The position numbers and the translations under genes are program-made. A stretch of DNA of 64,000 nt, taken from positions 29,381 through 93,380 of the forward strand of contig NZ_JBKFFP010000011.1 of the NCBI RefSeq assembly GCF_046506625.1. The letters are read 5' to 3'. A model generated the notes under the pieces. The model was not told the origin of the DNA. It saw only the letters and a program-made list of their open reading frames with translations, and did not search any database. This DNA comes from Zhengella sedimenti. Its GTDB lineage: Bacteria; Pseudomonadota; Alphaproteobacteria; Rhizobiales; Rhizobiaceae. Below, one piece after another: positions 27,414-38,127 of this stretch (its first letter is position 1; each line of letters begins with the position of its first letter).

Positions 27414-27946
27414 GGGGATGCCCTGGCAAGGTCACATGCGATCATCACCGGGCAGACTGCCACACGAGAAATTGGCCCGGCCGCGATCCTGTATCTTGCG
27501 CGCGCCGGGCCTTTTGGGGTCTGCCCTTCAACCGGTTTTGGCCGGAGGTGTGTCCGGGCCGGAACTGTATAGCCCGCCTTTCGTCGGCTGGCAGGCCGGC
27601 CCGGTTCTGTCAGTCAGATTGTCGGCGAATTGCCGGTGTCCCCTGTCACGCGGTGCCGCTCAGGCACCGGGGGCCTTGCAACCCGTGGCCCGCCGCATCT
27701 GGGCGGACCTTCCGGGATTCTTCGGCGGTTCCATCGAACAATCCCTTTCCCGTCGTCGGTTTGCATCCTGGCCGGAAAAACCGGCCGCTCGGGCATCCGC
27801 GGGGATCGTCTGCCATGGCGGGAGCATTCCCTGATGCTTCGTTCCGCCGGCGCCTCATCCTGTCCGGATGCTACCTTGCAGGATGCGCCCGCAGCCGCCG
27901 CCGGTCAATGCCCGCGCCGATCACATTTTGTGCCGGAACTGCCGGT
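27414..27946. other. Intergenic region between the ssb and uvrA promoters, rich in hairpins
   Basis: About 530 bases without a credible gene: the frames present are rich in Cys, Arg and Pro and match no family I know. Hairpins lie at 27474-27515 (long G/C stem, then TTTT on the plus strand), 27651-27669 (CGGTGCC/GGCACCG) and 27770-27786 (GGCCGG/CCGGCC with an A5 loop). Confidence 0.5.
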
Positions 27947-27969
27947 TTATCCACCGGCTTTCCACAGGT

Positions 27970-27984
27970 GTTCTTGTTTTGTCC
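27970..27984 (+). promoter_or_regulatory. Probable LexA (SOS) box of uvrA
   Basis: GTTCTTGTTTTGTCC matches GTTC-N7-GTTC in seven of eight fixed bases and has the T-rich spacer common in this group. It overlaps a possible -35 (TTGTTT) and lies 170 bases before uvrA. Confidence 0.5.
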
Positions 27985-28153
27985 GCGATTCTGTGGATAG
28001 TGTGGGGAAAGCTGTCAGCAGGATCGCGGCCGCCTCTTTCCATGCCGTGAACAATGACTACATGAGACGCAATCCCGGCTGGACAGCGCCGGACGTTCCG
28101 GAACCAGTCCTGTTTTCCTGCCGGCCGCCGGGCCGGACCCGCTGCGAGCGATC

Positions 28154-31075
<2,922 letters not shown>

Positions 31076-31086
31076 GCCTCCGGTTC

Positions 31087-31126
31087 GCGGAATGCCGTCT
31101 TGACGCACGTCAATGACGGATTCCGC
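31087..31126. repeat. Long imperfect hairpin between uvrA and hsp20
   Basis: GCGGAAT, CCGTC and TTGAC (31087-31104) pair with GTCAA, GACGG and ATTCCGC (31109-31126), 17 bp with one-base bulges around a GCAC loop. No T run follows directly. It lies in the spacer before the heat-shock gene. Confidence 0.6.
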
Positions 31127-31197
31127 CGCCGCGCCATTCTTTTCGCGTTCCTGCCTGCCGCCCGCGGCAGGCTCGTGAGATGTGAAAGGATGAACCC

Positions 31198-31689
31198 ATG
31201 TCTGACAAGAACACACGGCAGGACCTGTCCCTGTGGTCCGGCAATCCTTTTGCCGATTTCCGCAAGCAGATGGATGACCTGATGGAAGGCTTCTTCGGCT
31301 CCGGCGGCACGCTCGCCGCCCGTTCCGGTCTGCCCTCGCTTGACATGACCGGCGCGGTCCGGCCTGCCATCGACATTGCCGAAAACGACGAGGCCATCAC
31401 GCTGACCGCCGAACTGCCCGGCATGAGCGAGGACCAGGTCGACCTGACCATCCGCAACGGCATGCTGACGCTCAAGGGCGAGAAGAAGATCGAGCATGAT
31501 GGCGACCGCGATGATGTCCACGTCATCGAACGCTCCTATGGCGCTTTCCAGCGGTCGTTTCCGATTCCCGAGAGGGTGGATGCGGAAGCTATCGAGGCAA
31601 GCTTCGACAAGGGCGTGCTCACCGTGACCATGCCCAAGCGCAAGACCGCATCCGCCGGCGGCCGCAAGGTCGAGATCGGCAAGGGCTGA
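31198..31689 (+). CDS. Small heat shock protein, Hsp20/alpha-crystallin family
   Basis: 163-residue holdase that keeps unfolding proteins soluble. The alpha-crystallin domain (about 52-150) contains RPAIDIAENDEAITLTAELP and KGEKKIE, then YGAFQRSFPIPERVD and the FDKGVLTVTMPK strand. The C-terminal I-x-I anchoring motif appears as VEIGKG and is atypical. GAAAGGA precedes the ATG. A hairpin lies in the upstream region. Confidence 0.95.
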   Translation: MSDKNTRQDLSLWSGNPFADFRKQMDDLMEGFFGSGGTLAARSGLPSLDMTGAVRPAIDIAENDEAITLTAELPGMSEDQVDLTIRNGMLTLKGEKKIEHDGDRDDVHVIERSYGAFQRSFPIPERVDAEAIEASFDKGVLTVTMPKRKTASAGGRKVEIGKG

Positions 31690-31713
31690 AACGCCCGGCG
31701 CCGGCCGGTCCGG

Positions 31714-33216
31714 TCAGGGCGCGGGGAAGCGGGTCCGCGCCAGTGCCTCCGCCAAGTCCTCGGCGATCGGCCGCTGGCCGGCGGCCTTCCCGGCTTCGCC
31801 GTGCAGCCAGACGGCGGCGCAGGCTGCCTCGAACCCGGAAACACCTTGCGCAAGAAGCCCGGTGACGATGCCCGCCAGAACGTCGCCGGATCCGGCTGTC
31901 GCCAGCACCGGCGTTGCATTGGTGTTGATCGCCGCCCGTCCGTCCGGTGCGGCGATCACCGTGTCCCCGCCCTTCAGCACGACCACGGCGCCGGAGCGCG
32001 AAGCAGCACGTCGCGCCCTGTCCACCCGGGACAGCCCGCATTGCGGACCGAGATCGGCGAACAGGCGCGCGAATTCCCCCTCATGCGGCGTCATCACGAC
32101 ATGCAGGCCGCTTGCGCCGATGGTCTCGAACAGGCTGGACGGACGGTCCTGGAACACGGTCAGCGCATCGGCGTCGAGCACCAGCGCCTTCAGGCCGCGG
32201 GCATCATCCCGCGCTCCCGCCGCGAGCATGGCCAGCACCGCAGCGCGCGTCTGCCCTCTCACGCCGCATCCGGGCCCGGCCAGCGCGGCGCGTGTCTTCC
32301 CCTCGTCCAGAAAGGCGGAAACGGCCTGTGCATCGGGCACCGCGCGCACCATGATCGAGGTCAGGTGCGCGGCATGGACCAGAACCGCCGAGGGCGGCGA
32401 CAGCACGGTGACGGCCCCTGCCCCGCTGCGCGCGGCCGCCAGGGCCGCCAGCCTCGCCGCCCCCGTCGACGAGGCGCCGCCGGAAAGCACGGCCGCCGCG
32501 CCACGGGCATATTTGTGGGTGTCCGCAGCCAGGCGCGGAAGCGCATGGCGCCAGAGCGCTGGCCCGTTCTCATGGGTGCGCGGCAGGATTTCGTCGAGCA
32601 CCGCGGCCGGGATGCCGATATCGGCCACCAGGAGTTCGCCGCACAGATCGCGACCCGGCAGCAGCAGATGGCCGGGCTTCTTGCGAAAGAAGGTGACGGT
32701 CAGCACCGCCCGGAAACAGGTCCCGAGCGGTTGCCCGCTTTCGCCCGACAGTCCCGACGGCAGATCGACGGCAACCACCGGCACCCCGGTTGCATTGCAC
32801 GCGTCAGCCGCCGATGCCGCCGCACCGGAAAGTGGCTTGGACAATCCGGCACCGAAAAGCCCGTCCACCACCAGGTCGAACGCGCCAGGCTCGAAATCGC
32901 CGAGCGGCCGCACGGCGCCTGTCCAGGCTTGCGCCGCACAGGCCGCATCGCTGCCCGGCCTCGGTTCAGCCAGCGCGAAGAGATCGACGGAAAAACCGTC
33001 CTCCGCCAGCAGCCGTGCCACCACAAAGCCGTCGCCGCCATTGTTGCCGGGTCCGCAAAGGACGGCCACACGTCCCGCCCCGGCAAAACGCCGGAGGATC
33101 GCTTCATGAATGGCCCGCCCAGCGTTCTCCATCAGCCCTGAACCGTCGAAGGGACCCGCAGCGATGGCGATGGCATCCGCCCGTCCCATTTCTTCCGGCG
33201 TCAGAAGTTCATGCAT
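31714..33216 (-). CDS. nnrD: Bifunctional NAD(P)H-hydrate epimerase / ADP-dependent dehydratase
   Basis: Repairs damaged NAD(P)H: the N-terminal epimerase (YjeF_N, about 1-210, with LCGPGNNGGDGFVVARLL and VVAVDLPSGLSGESG) interconverts R and S hydrates. The C-terminal kinase-like part (about 230-500, with AGPGCGVRG, VMTPHEGEFARL and NTNATPVLATAGSGDVLAGI) dehydrates the S form using ADP. The frame extends 15 codons upstream; MHELLTPEEMGRAD at 33216 is the usual start. The length of 500 residues is typical for the fused form. In many rhizobia this gene is next to glnB, as here. Confidence 0.95.
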   Translation of the reverse strand: MHELLTPEEMGRADAIAIAAGPFDGSGLMENAGRAIHEAILRRFAGAGRVAVLCGPGNNGGDGFVVARLLAEDGFSVDLFALAEPRPGSDAACAAQAWTGAVRPLGDFEPGAFDLVVDGLFGAGLSKPLSGAAASAADACNATGVPVVAVDLPSGLSGESGQPLGTCFRAVLTVTFFRKKPGHLLLPGRDLCGELLVADIGIPAAVLDEILPRTHENGPALWRHALPRLAADTHKYARGAAAVLSGGASSTGAARLAALAAARSGAGAVTVLSPPSAVLVHAAHLTSIMVRAVPDAQAVSAFLDEGKTRAALAGPGCGVRGQTRAAVLAMLAAGARDDARGLKALVLDADALTVFQDRPSSLFETIGASGLHVVMTPHEGEFARLFADLGPQCGLSRVDRARRAASRSGAVVVLKGGDTVIAAPDGRAAINTNATPVLATAGSGDVLAGIVTGLLAQGVSGFEAACAAVWLHGEAGKAAGQRPIAEDLAEALARTRFPAP

Positions 33217-33340
33217 CCTGGTACCCGCACTTGTCCGTGTTTGCTCTCTTCGGCACTGCACGTCTTATCAGCCCGGGCGCCGGAACGCGCAAGCGGCGAA
33301 GCCGACCCGCTATTCCGCCAAATACTTGCTGCCCTCGGGC

Positions 33341-33357
33341 TGCATATTTATTGTGCA
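33341..33357. promoter_or_regulatory. Candidate NtrC-type site upstream of glnB
   Basis: TGCATATTTATTGTGCA is TGCA-N9-TGCA, the spacing of NtrC sites (consensus TGCACC-N5-GGTGCA), though only one inner arm base matches. It is about 190 bases upstream of the sigma-54 promoter, a workable distance for an enhancer. Confidence 0.35.
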
Positions 33358-33530
33358 TTTTGCCTGTTTTTTCATCTGCGAAGACAGGCTAAGAATGCCT
33401 CTGGATCGGGCAACCGGTCGCGGGCATGCTGCACCGCACGATCACCTGCCTGCCGGAGGTTGGTGAAAGTGCAGGCAAGGCGCGGGATTCACACGGGAAA
33501 CCCGGCCAACTCGGGCTGGATGAAATAATC

Positions 33531-33546
33531 TGGCACAGTTCATGCT
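33531..33546 (+). promoter_or_regulatory. Sigma-54-type promoter of glnB-glnA
   Basis: TGGCAC at 33531-33536 followed by ATGCT gives GG-N10-GC exactly (33532-33533 and 33544-33545), close to the consensus TGGCAC-N5-TTGCW. Transcription would begin near 33557. Nitrogen control of glnB by NtrC and sigma-54 is established in rhizobia. Confidence 0.7.
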
Positions 33547-33561
33547 TTCATTTCAGCGGAG

Positions 33562-33581
33562 CGGGCCGGAGGCCCGTTTTT
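33562..33581 (+). terminator. Terminator-like hairpin at the very start of the glnB leader
   Basis: CGGGCC-GGA-GGCCCG followed by TTTTTC. It starts about 5 bases after the predicted transcription start and 45 bases before the glnB ATG, so it either attenuates glnB or ends a short upstream transcript. Confidence 0.55.
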
Positions 33582-33606
33582 CACCAATGCGGAGGCCGTT
33601 CTTTCC

Positions 33607-33945
33607 ATGAAAAAGATCGAAGCGATCATCAAACCCTTCAAGCTGGACGAGGTGAAGGAGGCTTTGCAGGAAGTCGGCCTCCAGGGCATCACCGTGACAG
33701 AGGCAAAGGGCTTCGGCCGCCAGAAGGGGCATACCGAACTCTATCGCGGCGCCGAATATGTCGTGGATTTCCTTCCCAAGGTGAAGGTCGAGGTGGTACT
33801 GGGCGACGACGCCGTCGAAGCCGCCATCGAAGCCATCCGCAAGGCGGCCCAGACGGGCCGCATCGGCGACGGCAAGATCTTCGTCTCCAACGTCGAGGAA
33901 GTCATCCGCATCCGCACTGGTGAAACGGGCATCGACGCCGTCTGA
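33607..33945 (+). CDS. glnB: Nitrogen regulatory protein P-II
   Basis: 112-residue trimeric signal protein that binds ATP/ADP and 2-oxoglutarate and is uridylylated under nitrogen shortage, controlling NtrB and GlnE. It starts MKKIEAIIKPFKLDEVKEAL; the T-loop contains Tyr51 (LYRGAEYVVDFLPK), the uridylylation site. The B-loop region TGRIGDGKIFV is intact. It is 53 bases upstream of glnA on the same transcript. Confidence 0.98.
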   Translation: MKKIEAIIKPFKLDEVKEALQEVGLQGITVTEAKGFGRQKGHTELYRGAEYVVDFLPKVKVEVVLGDDAVEAAIEAIRKAAQTGRIGDGKIFVSNVEEVIRIRTGETGIDAV

Positions 33946-33998
33946 GGCGCATTGCCGGTCCGTACGTCAAGTCATCGTCATTACAAAGGGAATTCAGC

Positions 33999-35408
33999 AT
34001 GACGACAGCAAACGACATCATGAAGCAGATCAAGGACAACGACGTGAAGTTCGTCGACCTGCGCTTCACCGATCCAAGGGGCAAGCTGCAGCACGTCACG
34101 ATGGACGTCTGCGCGGTCGATGAGGACATGTTCGCCGACGGCGTCATGTTCGACGGTTCCTCGATCGGTGGCTGGAAGGCCATCAACGAGTCCGACATGG
34201 TGCTGATGCCCGACACGGCCACCGTTCACATGGACCCCTTCTTCGCCCAGTCCACCATGGTCGTCATCTGCGACATCCTGGACCCGGTCTCCGGCGAGGC
34301 CTACAACCGCGATCCGCGCGGCACCGCCAAGAAGGCCGAGGCCTACATGAAGGCCGAGGGCATCGGCGACACCGTGTTCGTCGGTCCGGAAGCCGAGTTC
34401 TTCGTCTTCGACGACGTGAAGTACAAGGCCGACCCCTACAACACCGGTTTCAAGCTCGACTCCACGGAACTGCCGTCCAACGACGATTCCGACTATGACA
34501 CCGGCAACCTGGGCCACCGTCCGCGCGTCAAGGGCGGCTATTTCCCGGTCCCGCCGATCGATTCCGAGCAGGACATGCGCTCCGAGATGCTGTCGGTTCT
34601 GACCGAGATGGGCGTCACGGTGGAAAAGCACCACCACGAGGTGGCCGCCGCCCAGCACGAACTCGGCATCAAGTTCGACACCCTGACCCGCAATGCCGAC
34701 AAGATGCAGATCTACAAGTACGTCGTGCACCAGGTCGCCAACGCCTATGGCAAGACGGCTACCTTCATGCCGAAGCCGGTCTATGGCGACAACGGTTCGG
34801 GCATGCACGTGCACCAGTCGATCTGGAAGGACGGCAAGCCGACCTTCGCGGGCAATGAATATGCCGGCCTGTCCGAGACCTGCCTTTACTACATCGGCGG
34901 CATCATCAAGCACGCCAAGGCCATCAACGCCTTCACCAACCCGTCGACCAACTCCTACAAGCGTCTGGTCCCCGGCTACGAGGCCCCGGTCCTGCTGGCC
35001 TATTCGGCCCGCAACCGCTCTGCTTCCTGCCGCATTCCCTTCGGCAACAACCCGAAGGCCAAGCGCGTGGAAGTGCGCTTCCCCGACCCCACGGCCAACC
35101 CCTATCTCGGCTTCGCCGCGATGCTGATGGCCGGCCTCGACGGCATCAAGAACAAGATCCATCCCGGCCAGGCCATGGACAAGGATCTCTACGACCTGCC
35201 GGCCAAGGAACTCAAGAAGATCCCGACCGTCTGCGGTTCGCTGCGTGAAGCCCTGGTGAACCTCGACAAGGATCGCAAGTTCCTCACCGCCGGCGGCGTG
35301 TTCGACGACGACCAGATCGACGCTTTCATCGAACTGAAGATGGAAGAAGTCATGCGTTTCGAGATGACCCCGCATCCGGTCGAATTCGACATGTATTATT
35401 CGGTCTGA
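33999..35408 (+). CDS. glnA: Glutamine synthetase type I
   Basis: Assimilates ammonia: glutamate, ATP and ammonia to glutamine. The 469 residues include VMFDGSSIGGW, the metal-binding VGPEAEFFVFD and KGGYFPVPP. Further on are GSGMHVHQS, RNRSASCRIP and the adenylylation site Tyr398 in DKDLYDLP, so activity is likely to be tuned by GlnE. A strong terminator follows 26 bases after the stop, closing the glnB-glnA unit. Confidence 0.98.
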   Translation: MTTANDIMKQIKDNDVKFVDLRFTDPRGKLQHVTMDVCAVDEDMFADGVMFDGSSIGGWKAINESDMVLMPDTATVHMDPFFAQSTMVVICDILDPVSGEAYNRDPRGTAKKAEAYMKAEGIGDTVFVGPEAEFFVFDDVKYKADPYNTGFKLDSTELPSNDDSDYDTGNLGHRPRVKGGYFPVPPIDSEQDMRSEMLSVLTEMGVTVEKHHHEVAAAQHELGIKFDTLTRNADKMQIYKYVVHQVANAYGKTATFMPKPVYGDNGSGMHVHQSIWKDGKPTFAGNEYAGLSETCLYYIGGIIKHAKAINAFTNPSTNSYKRLVPGYEAPVLLAYSARNRSASCRIPFGNNPKAKRVEVRFPDPTANPYLGFAAMLMAGLDGIKNKIHPGQAMDKDLYDLPAKELKKIPTVCGSLREALVNLDKDRKFLTAGGVFDDDQIDAFIELKMEEVMRFEMTPHPVEFDMYYSV

Positions 35409-35434
35409 CCGAAGTAAAAGATTGGCACCAGAGA

Positions 35435-35464
35435 CCCCGGCGGAGCGATCCGCCGGGGTTTTTT
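35435..35464 (+). terminator. Rho-independent terminator of glnB-glnA
   Basis: Perfect 10-bp stem CCCCGGCGGA/TCCGCCGGGG with a GCGA loop followed by TTTTTT. Confidence 0.95.
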
Positions 35465-35643
35465 CTTGGTGTGAATTTTCCCGCATACTGCGCCGCAAAA
35501 CATGATTTTGCAGCGCATCTAATACCTTTGCCGCATATCCGAAAGCCGCATTGAGGATAAGAACTTTCTAAAGTTAGCATGACTCCACCTTCGGCCAATG
35601 GAGGATCGGCCGGCAGGTTTCAACCTGAAATCGGGAGGACTTC

Positions 35644-36990
35644 ATGTCACGATTCATATTCAACCGGCGCGGAATTCTGAAGGCCGGCGTCGCAGGCGGC
35701 GCCGCGCTCGCCACGCCGATGCACTTCGTCAAGGGCGCGTTCGCCCAGGACATGTCCTGCAACATGCCGACCGGCGATACCGTAACGCTGGGCTTCAACG
35801 TGCCGCAGTCCGGCCCCTATGCCGATGAAGGCGCCGACGAGCTTCGCGCCTACCAGCTCGCCGTCAAGCATCTGAACGGCGAAGGCGACGGCGGCATGCT
35901 TTCCACGTTCTCGTCCAAGGCGCTCAAGGGCAACGGCATTCTCGGCAAGAAGGTCGCCTTCGTCACCGGCGATACCCAGACCAAGTCCGATGCGGCCCGC
36001 GACAGTGCCAAGCGCATGATCGAGAAGGAAGGCGCGGTGATGATCACCGGCGGTTCGTCCTCCGGCGTCGCGGTGGCCGTCCAGGGCCTTTGCCAGGAGA
36101 TGGGCATCATCTTCATGGCCGGCCTGACCCATTCCAACGACACCACCGGCAAGGACAAGAAGCGTTACGGCTTCCGCCACTTCTTCAACGCCTACCAGTC
36201 CGGCGTCGCGCTCGGCCCGGTGCTCAAGGATGAATACGGCACCGACCGCCGCGCCTATCACCTGACCGCCGACTATACCTGGGGCTGGACGCAGGAAGAA
36301 TCGATCAAGAACACCACCGAGGGCCTCGGCTGGGAGACCGTGGCCACCGTTCGCACGCCTGTCGGCGCCGGCGACTTCTCGCAGTACATCACGCCGGTTC
36401 TCAATTCCGGCGCCGACGTGCTGATCCTGAATCACTACGGCAAGGACATGGTCAACTCGCTGACCCAGGCCATCCAGTTCGGTCTCAAGGACAAGCAGGT
36501 CAACGGCAAGAACTTCGAGATTGTCGTTCCGCTCTTCTCGCGCCTCATGGCGAAGGGCGCCGGCGACAACATCAAGGGCATCCTGGGCACCACGAACTGG
36601 AACTGGTCCCTCGATGACGCGGCCTCGCAGGCCTTCGTCAAGTCCTTCGGCACGGAATACGGCTTCCCGCCGTCCCAGGCCGCCCACACCTGCTATGTGC
36701 AGACCCTGCTCTATGCCGATGCATGCGAACGGGCCGGAACCTTTTTCGCCCCGAAGGTCATCGAGGCGCTCGAAGGCTTCGAGTTCGACGGCATGGGCAA
36801 TGGCCCGACGCTCTACCGCGCGGAAGACCACCAGTGCATGAAGTCGGCGCTGGTCGTGCGCGGTAACGACAACAAGCAGTCCGAGTATGACCTGCTCAAG
36901 GTCGTCAAGGTCGTGGACCGCGAGACGCTGACCTACGACCCGGCCATCTTCGGCGGCGATCTCGGTCCGGCCGACGCGAAGCAGTGCTGA
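35644..36990 (+). CDS. ABC transporter substrate-binding protein, LivK/amide-urea type, with Tat-like signal
   Basis: 448 residues. The N-terminus has a twin-arginine motif (FNRRGILKAG, Arg8-Arg9) and an Ala-rich h-region ending near AFAQ, so export through Tat is likely. The mature part is a type I periplasmic binding fold beginning VTLGFNVPQSGPYADEGADE. It contains a long insertion (GDGGMLSTFSSKALKGNG) and GDTQTKSDAARDSAKRMIEK. The ligand is probably an amino acid, amide or urea. GGGAGGAC precedes the ATG, and a 14-base palindrome lies 69 bases further upstream. It heads a five-gene operon. Confidence 0.88.
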   Translation: MSRFIFNRRGILKAGVAGGAALATPMHFVKGAFAQDMSCNMPTGDTVTLGFNVPQSGPYADEGADELRAYQLAVKHLNGEGDGGMLSTFSSKALKGNGILGKKVAFVTGDTQTKSDAARDSAKRMIEKEGAVMITGGSSSGVAVAVQGLCQEMGIIFMAGLTHSNDTTGKDKKRYGFRHFFNAYQSGVALGPVLKDEYGTDRRAYHLTADYTWGWTQEESIKNTTEGLGWETVATVRTPVGAGDFSQYITPVLNSGADVLILNHYGKDMVNSLTQAIQFGLKDKQVNGKNFEIVVPLFSRLMAKGAGDNIKGILGTTNWNWSLDDAASQAFVKSFGTEYGFPPSQAAHTCYVQTLLYADACERAGTFFAPKVIEALEGFEFDGMGNGPTLYRAEDHQCMKSALVVRGNDNKQSEYDLLKVVKVVDRETLTYDPAIFGGDLGPADAKQC

Positions 36991-37104
36991 CCTGACCGGC
37001 AAACCCGAGGCCCGGCCGCACCTGTTTCGGAGCGGCCGGGCCATCATGGCACTTGGCAAGCCGCGCCGCCGGGAAAGGCGGACGGATATCGGGGCGCATT
37101 CCTC

Positions 37105-38121
37105 ATGGACGCAATCATCATCCAGATCCTGAACGGGCTCGACAAGGGCGCCGCCTATGCGCTGATCGCGCTTGGCCTGACCCTGGTCTTCGGCACGCTC
37201 GGCGTGGTCAATTTCGCGCATGGCGCGCTTTTCATGCTGGGCGCCTTCTGCGCCGTCACCTTCAACAAGCTGATCACCTGGCCGATCCAGCCACCCAAGG
37301 CGGAAGGCCAGCTTTTCGCGCCGCCCGCCAAGCCATATTTCGAACATGCCTTCGGCGATGCCGGCGCATGGATCATCAACTGGTCGGTCCCCATCTCCAT
37401 CCTGCTCGCCATTCCCGTCATGCTGGTCATCGGCCTGGCCATGGAGCGCGGCCTGATCCGCCATTTCTACAAGCGCCCCCATGCCGACCAGATTCTCGTC
37501 ACTTTCGGCCTCGCCATCGTGCTGCAGGAGATCATCAAGAAATTCTACGGCGCCAATCCGGTGCCGCAATCCGCCCCCGAGATGTTCAACGGAACGGCCA
37601 ACATCGCCGCTTTCCTCGGACTGTCAGACATGTTCATCGTCTATCCCTGGTGGCGCCTGATCTATTTCCTGTTCGCCTTCCTTGTCATCGGCGCTGTCTT
37701 TGCCTTCCTGCAATTCACCACCTACGGCATGGTGGTGCGCGCCGGCATGCGCGACCGCGAAACCGTCGGCATTCTCGGCATCAACATCGAGCGCCGCTTC
37801 ACCGTCGTCTTCGGCATCGCGGCCGTCGTGGCGGGCCTCGCCGGTGTCATGTACACGCCCATCCTGCCGCCCGATTACCATCTCGGCATGGATTTCCTGG
37901 TGCTCAGCTTCGTTGTCGTGGTCGTCGGCGGCATGGGCTCGCTGCCCGGCGCCGTGCTGGCCGGCTTCCTGCTCGGCATCCTGCAATCCTTCGCCTCGAT
38001 GAACGAGGTCAAGGCCATCTTTCCCGGCATCGACCAGATCATCATCTACCTGGTCGCCGTCACCATTCTGCTCACCCGGCCGCGCGGACTCCTGGGCCGC
38101 CAGGGCGTGATGGAGGACTGA
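37105..38121 (+). CDS. Branched-chain amino acid-type ABC transporter permease (LivH-like)
   Basis: 338 residues with about eight membrane helices. The family pattern is clear: ILNGLDKGAAYALIALGLTL, VVNFAHGALFMLGAF, MRDRETVGILGINIERRF (the EAA-like coupling loop) and VVVVGGMGSLPGAVLAGFLL. A polar periplasmic insertion lies at about 65-90. It forms a heterodimer with the LivM-like protein encoded 6 bases downstream. Confidence 0.93.
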   Translation: MDAIIIQILNGLDKGAAYALIALGLTLVFGTLGVVNFAHGALFMLGAFCAVTFNKLITWPIQPPKAEGQLFAPPAKPYFEHAFGDAGAWIINWSVPISILLAIPVMLVIGLAMERGLIRHFYKRPHADQILVTFGLAIVLQEIIKKFYGANPVPQSAPEMFNGTANIAAFLGLSDMFIVYPWWRLIYFLFAFLVIGAVFAFLQFTTYGMVVRAGMRDRETVGILGINIERRFTVVFGIAAVVAGLAGVMYTPILPPDYHLGMDFLVLSFVVVVVGGMGSLPGAVLAGFLLGILQSFASMNEVKAIFPGIDQIIIYLVAVTILLTRPRGLLGRQGVMED

Positions 38122-38127
38122 TCGAAC

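Noticed and set aside
35647..37569. A 640-codon open frame on the minus strand
   Set aside because: Covers the ABC binding protein and part of the permease gene in antisense; both of these are clearly real.
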